A DNA stretch of 6,883 bases, taken from positions 1 through 6,883 of the forward strand of contig CAKPLV010000047.1 of NCBI GenBank assembly GCA_934167735.1, read 5' to 3'. This stretch comes from an uncultured Clostridia bacterium. GTDB lineage: Bacteria; Bacillota; Clostridia; TANB77; CAG-508. This document shows positions 6,181 to 6,883 of the stretch, piece by piece. The notes under the pieces were generated by a model. That model saw only the letters and a program-made list of their open reading frames with translations, was not told where the DNA came from and did no database searches. Numbering within the stretch: the first letter of the stretch is position 1; every line of letters starts with the position of its first letter. A program made the position numbers and the translations under genes.

Positions 6181-6227
6181 TTAGGGTTAAACTATAAAAA
6201 AGGAGAATTTTTTATGTTTAACCCTAA
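6181..6227 (+). promoter_or_regulatory. Hairpin enclosing the splB ribosome binding site and start codon
   Basis: TTAGGGTTAAAC (6181-6192) is the exact reverse complement of GTTTAACCCTAA (6216-6227). After one unpaired T (6193), ATAAAAAA (6194-6201) pairs with TTTTTTAT (6208-6215), leaving only GGAGAA (6202-6207), the Shine-Dalgarno element, in the loop. The result is 20 base pairs with one bulge. The ATG (6214-6216) lies within the stem. The structure is read directly from sequence; its role in controlling splB translation is inferred. It does not resemble an intrinsic terminator, because the T run is in the stem rather than after it. Confidence 0.8.
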
Positions 6228-6883
6228 AATGATATATTATGAAAAAAATATAGAAAACTATATATTAGGAAGAGAACTATTAGCAAAATATGCTAATGTT
6301 CCTAAGAAAATAATAGAAAACCATAACAATATTGAAGAAATGCGAAAAAGACAAAATGAAGAATTTAAAGATATAAAATCAAATCTTATTATAGGAATAA
6401 GAAAAACACATAAATTTGTTGAAAATCACAAAACATCAGATTATCTTGTACCATATACTTCATCTGGTTGTACAGCAATGTGTTTGTATTGTTATTTAGT
6501 ATGTAATTATAATAAATGTGCATATTTAAGACTATTTGTAAATAGAGAAGAAATGCTTGACAAAATAATAAAGACAGCGCAAAAAAGTGAAAAAGAATTA
6601 ACATTTGAAATAGGTAGTAATAGTGATTTAATCTTAGAAAACACTATTACAGGAAATCTAAAATGGACAATTGAAAACTTTGCAAATACTGAAAAAGGAA
6701 AATTAACACTTCCTTCAAAGTTTGAAATGGTTGATGATATATTGCCATTACAACACAACAAAAAAATAATAATTAGAATGAGTGTGAATCCAGAAGAAAT
6801 AATAAAAAATGTAGAATTAGGAACATCAAGATTAAAAAATAGAATAAAAGCAATAAATAAATTAGCTGAAGCAGATTATGATG
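6214..6883 (+). CDS. splB: Spore photoproduct lyase, 5' part (runs off the window)
   Basis: The frame opens at ATG 6214, seven bases after GGAG, and stays open to the window end (223 codons plus one base), so the 3' end is missing. SplB is a radical SAM enzyme that reverses the spore photoproduct (5-thyminyl-5,6-dihydrothymine) in DNA during germination. Family landmarks are MFNPKMIYYE (1-10), IIGIRKTHKFVENHK (59-73), the cluster motif C86-x3-C90-x2-C93 in SSGCTAMCLYCYLVCN, RLFVNREEM (106-114), FEIGSNSDL (131-139), ENTITGNLKWTIE (142-154) and IRMSVNPEE (187-195). Two further cysteines, C97 and C102, lie just after the cluster. The cysteine that donates hydrogen in the Bacillus enzyme is Ser135 here. 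The gene lies 45 bases after folA, and its start is buried in a strong hairpin. Confidence 0.94.
   Translation, partial: MFNPKMIYYEKNIENYILGRELLAKYANVPKKIIENHNNIEEMRKRQNEEFKDIKSNLIIGIRKTHKFVENHKTSDYLVPYTSSGCTAMCLYCYLVCNYNKCAYLRLFVNREEMLDKIIKTAQKSEKELTFEIGSNSDLILENTITGNLKWTIENFANTEKGKLTLPSKFEMVDDILPLQHNKKIIIRMSVNPEEIIKNVELGTSRLKNRIKAINKLAEADYD

Noticed and set aside
6389..6761. Two overlapping minus-strand open frames near the window end
   Set aside because: Both are antisense to splB, whose protein motifs are unmistakable. They have no recognisable motifs of their own.

Overview
This AT-rich window (coding regions rich in AAA, ATA, AGA and GAA codons) looks like chromosomal DNA of a low-GC, endospore-forming Firmicute, most likely a clostridium or related gut Clostridia. 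The reasons are two sporulation-specific genes (a SpoIVFB-type site-2 protease and spore photoproduct lyase), strong AGGAGG-type ribosome binding sites, and a secreted protein with ChW-like repeats. All supported genes are on the + strand and closely packed. I see no tRNA, rRNA, CRISPR array, insertion sequence or other mobile element, and no gene-free stretch longer than about 80 bases.

Layout. (1) Positions 1-1801: cell-surface genes. The 3' part of a gene whose product ends like TasA/camelysin-type (SipW-dependent) surface proteins is followed by a 505-aa secreted protein with two copies of an Ig-like unit and degenerate ChW-like repeats. (2) 1864-2187: a small tail-anchored membrane protein of unknown function, closed by a strong intrinsic terminator at 2194-2249. 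(3) 2269-4758: a tight three-gene sporulation unit. It encodes a membrane-anchored M23/LytM protein in the SpoIVFA position, the SpoIVFB intramembrane metalloprotease, and a PflX-type (COG1313) radical SAM protein. (4) 4766-6168: a thyA-folA unit with its own near-consensus sigma-A promoter. (5) 6214 to the window end: the 5' two thirds of splB, spore photoproduct lyase, which runs off the edge.

How the genes fit together. SpoIVFA and SpoIVFB homologues form the membrane complex that processes pro-sigma-K in the mother cell. ThyA makes dTMP and oxidises the folate cofactor, and FolA (dihydrofolate reductase) reduces it again. SplB repairs the thymine-thymine spore photoproduct during germination, so a thymine-repair gene sits directly behind a thymine-synthesis operon.

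The most striking non-coding signal is at the splB start. A near-perfect 20-bp hairpin (6181-6227, one bulged base) places the Shine-Dalgarno sequence in a six-base apical loop and pairs the ATG inside the stem. It looks like a translational lock on transcripts reading through from thyA-folA. Other points worth checking are the absence from SplB of the hydrogen-donor cysteine known from Bacillus, the complete set of metal ligands in the SpoIVFA-like protein, the missing CBS domain in SpoIVFB, and the radical SAM gene coupled to the spoIVF pair. I found no clearly new defence or mobile system.
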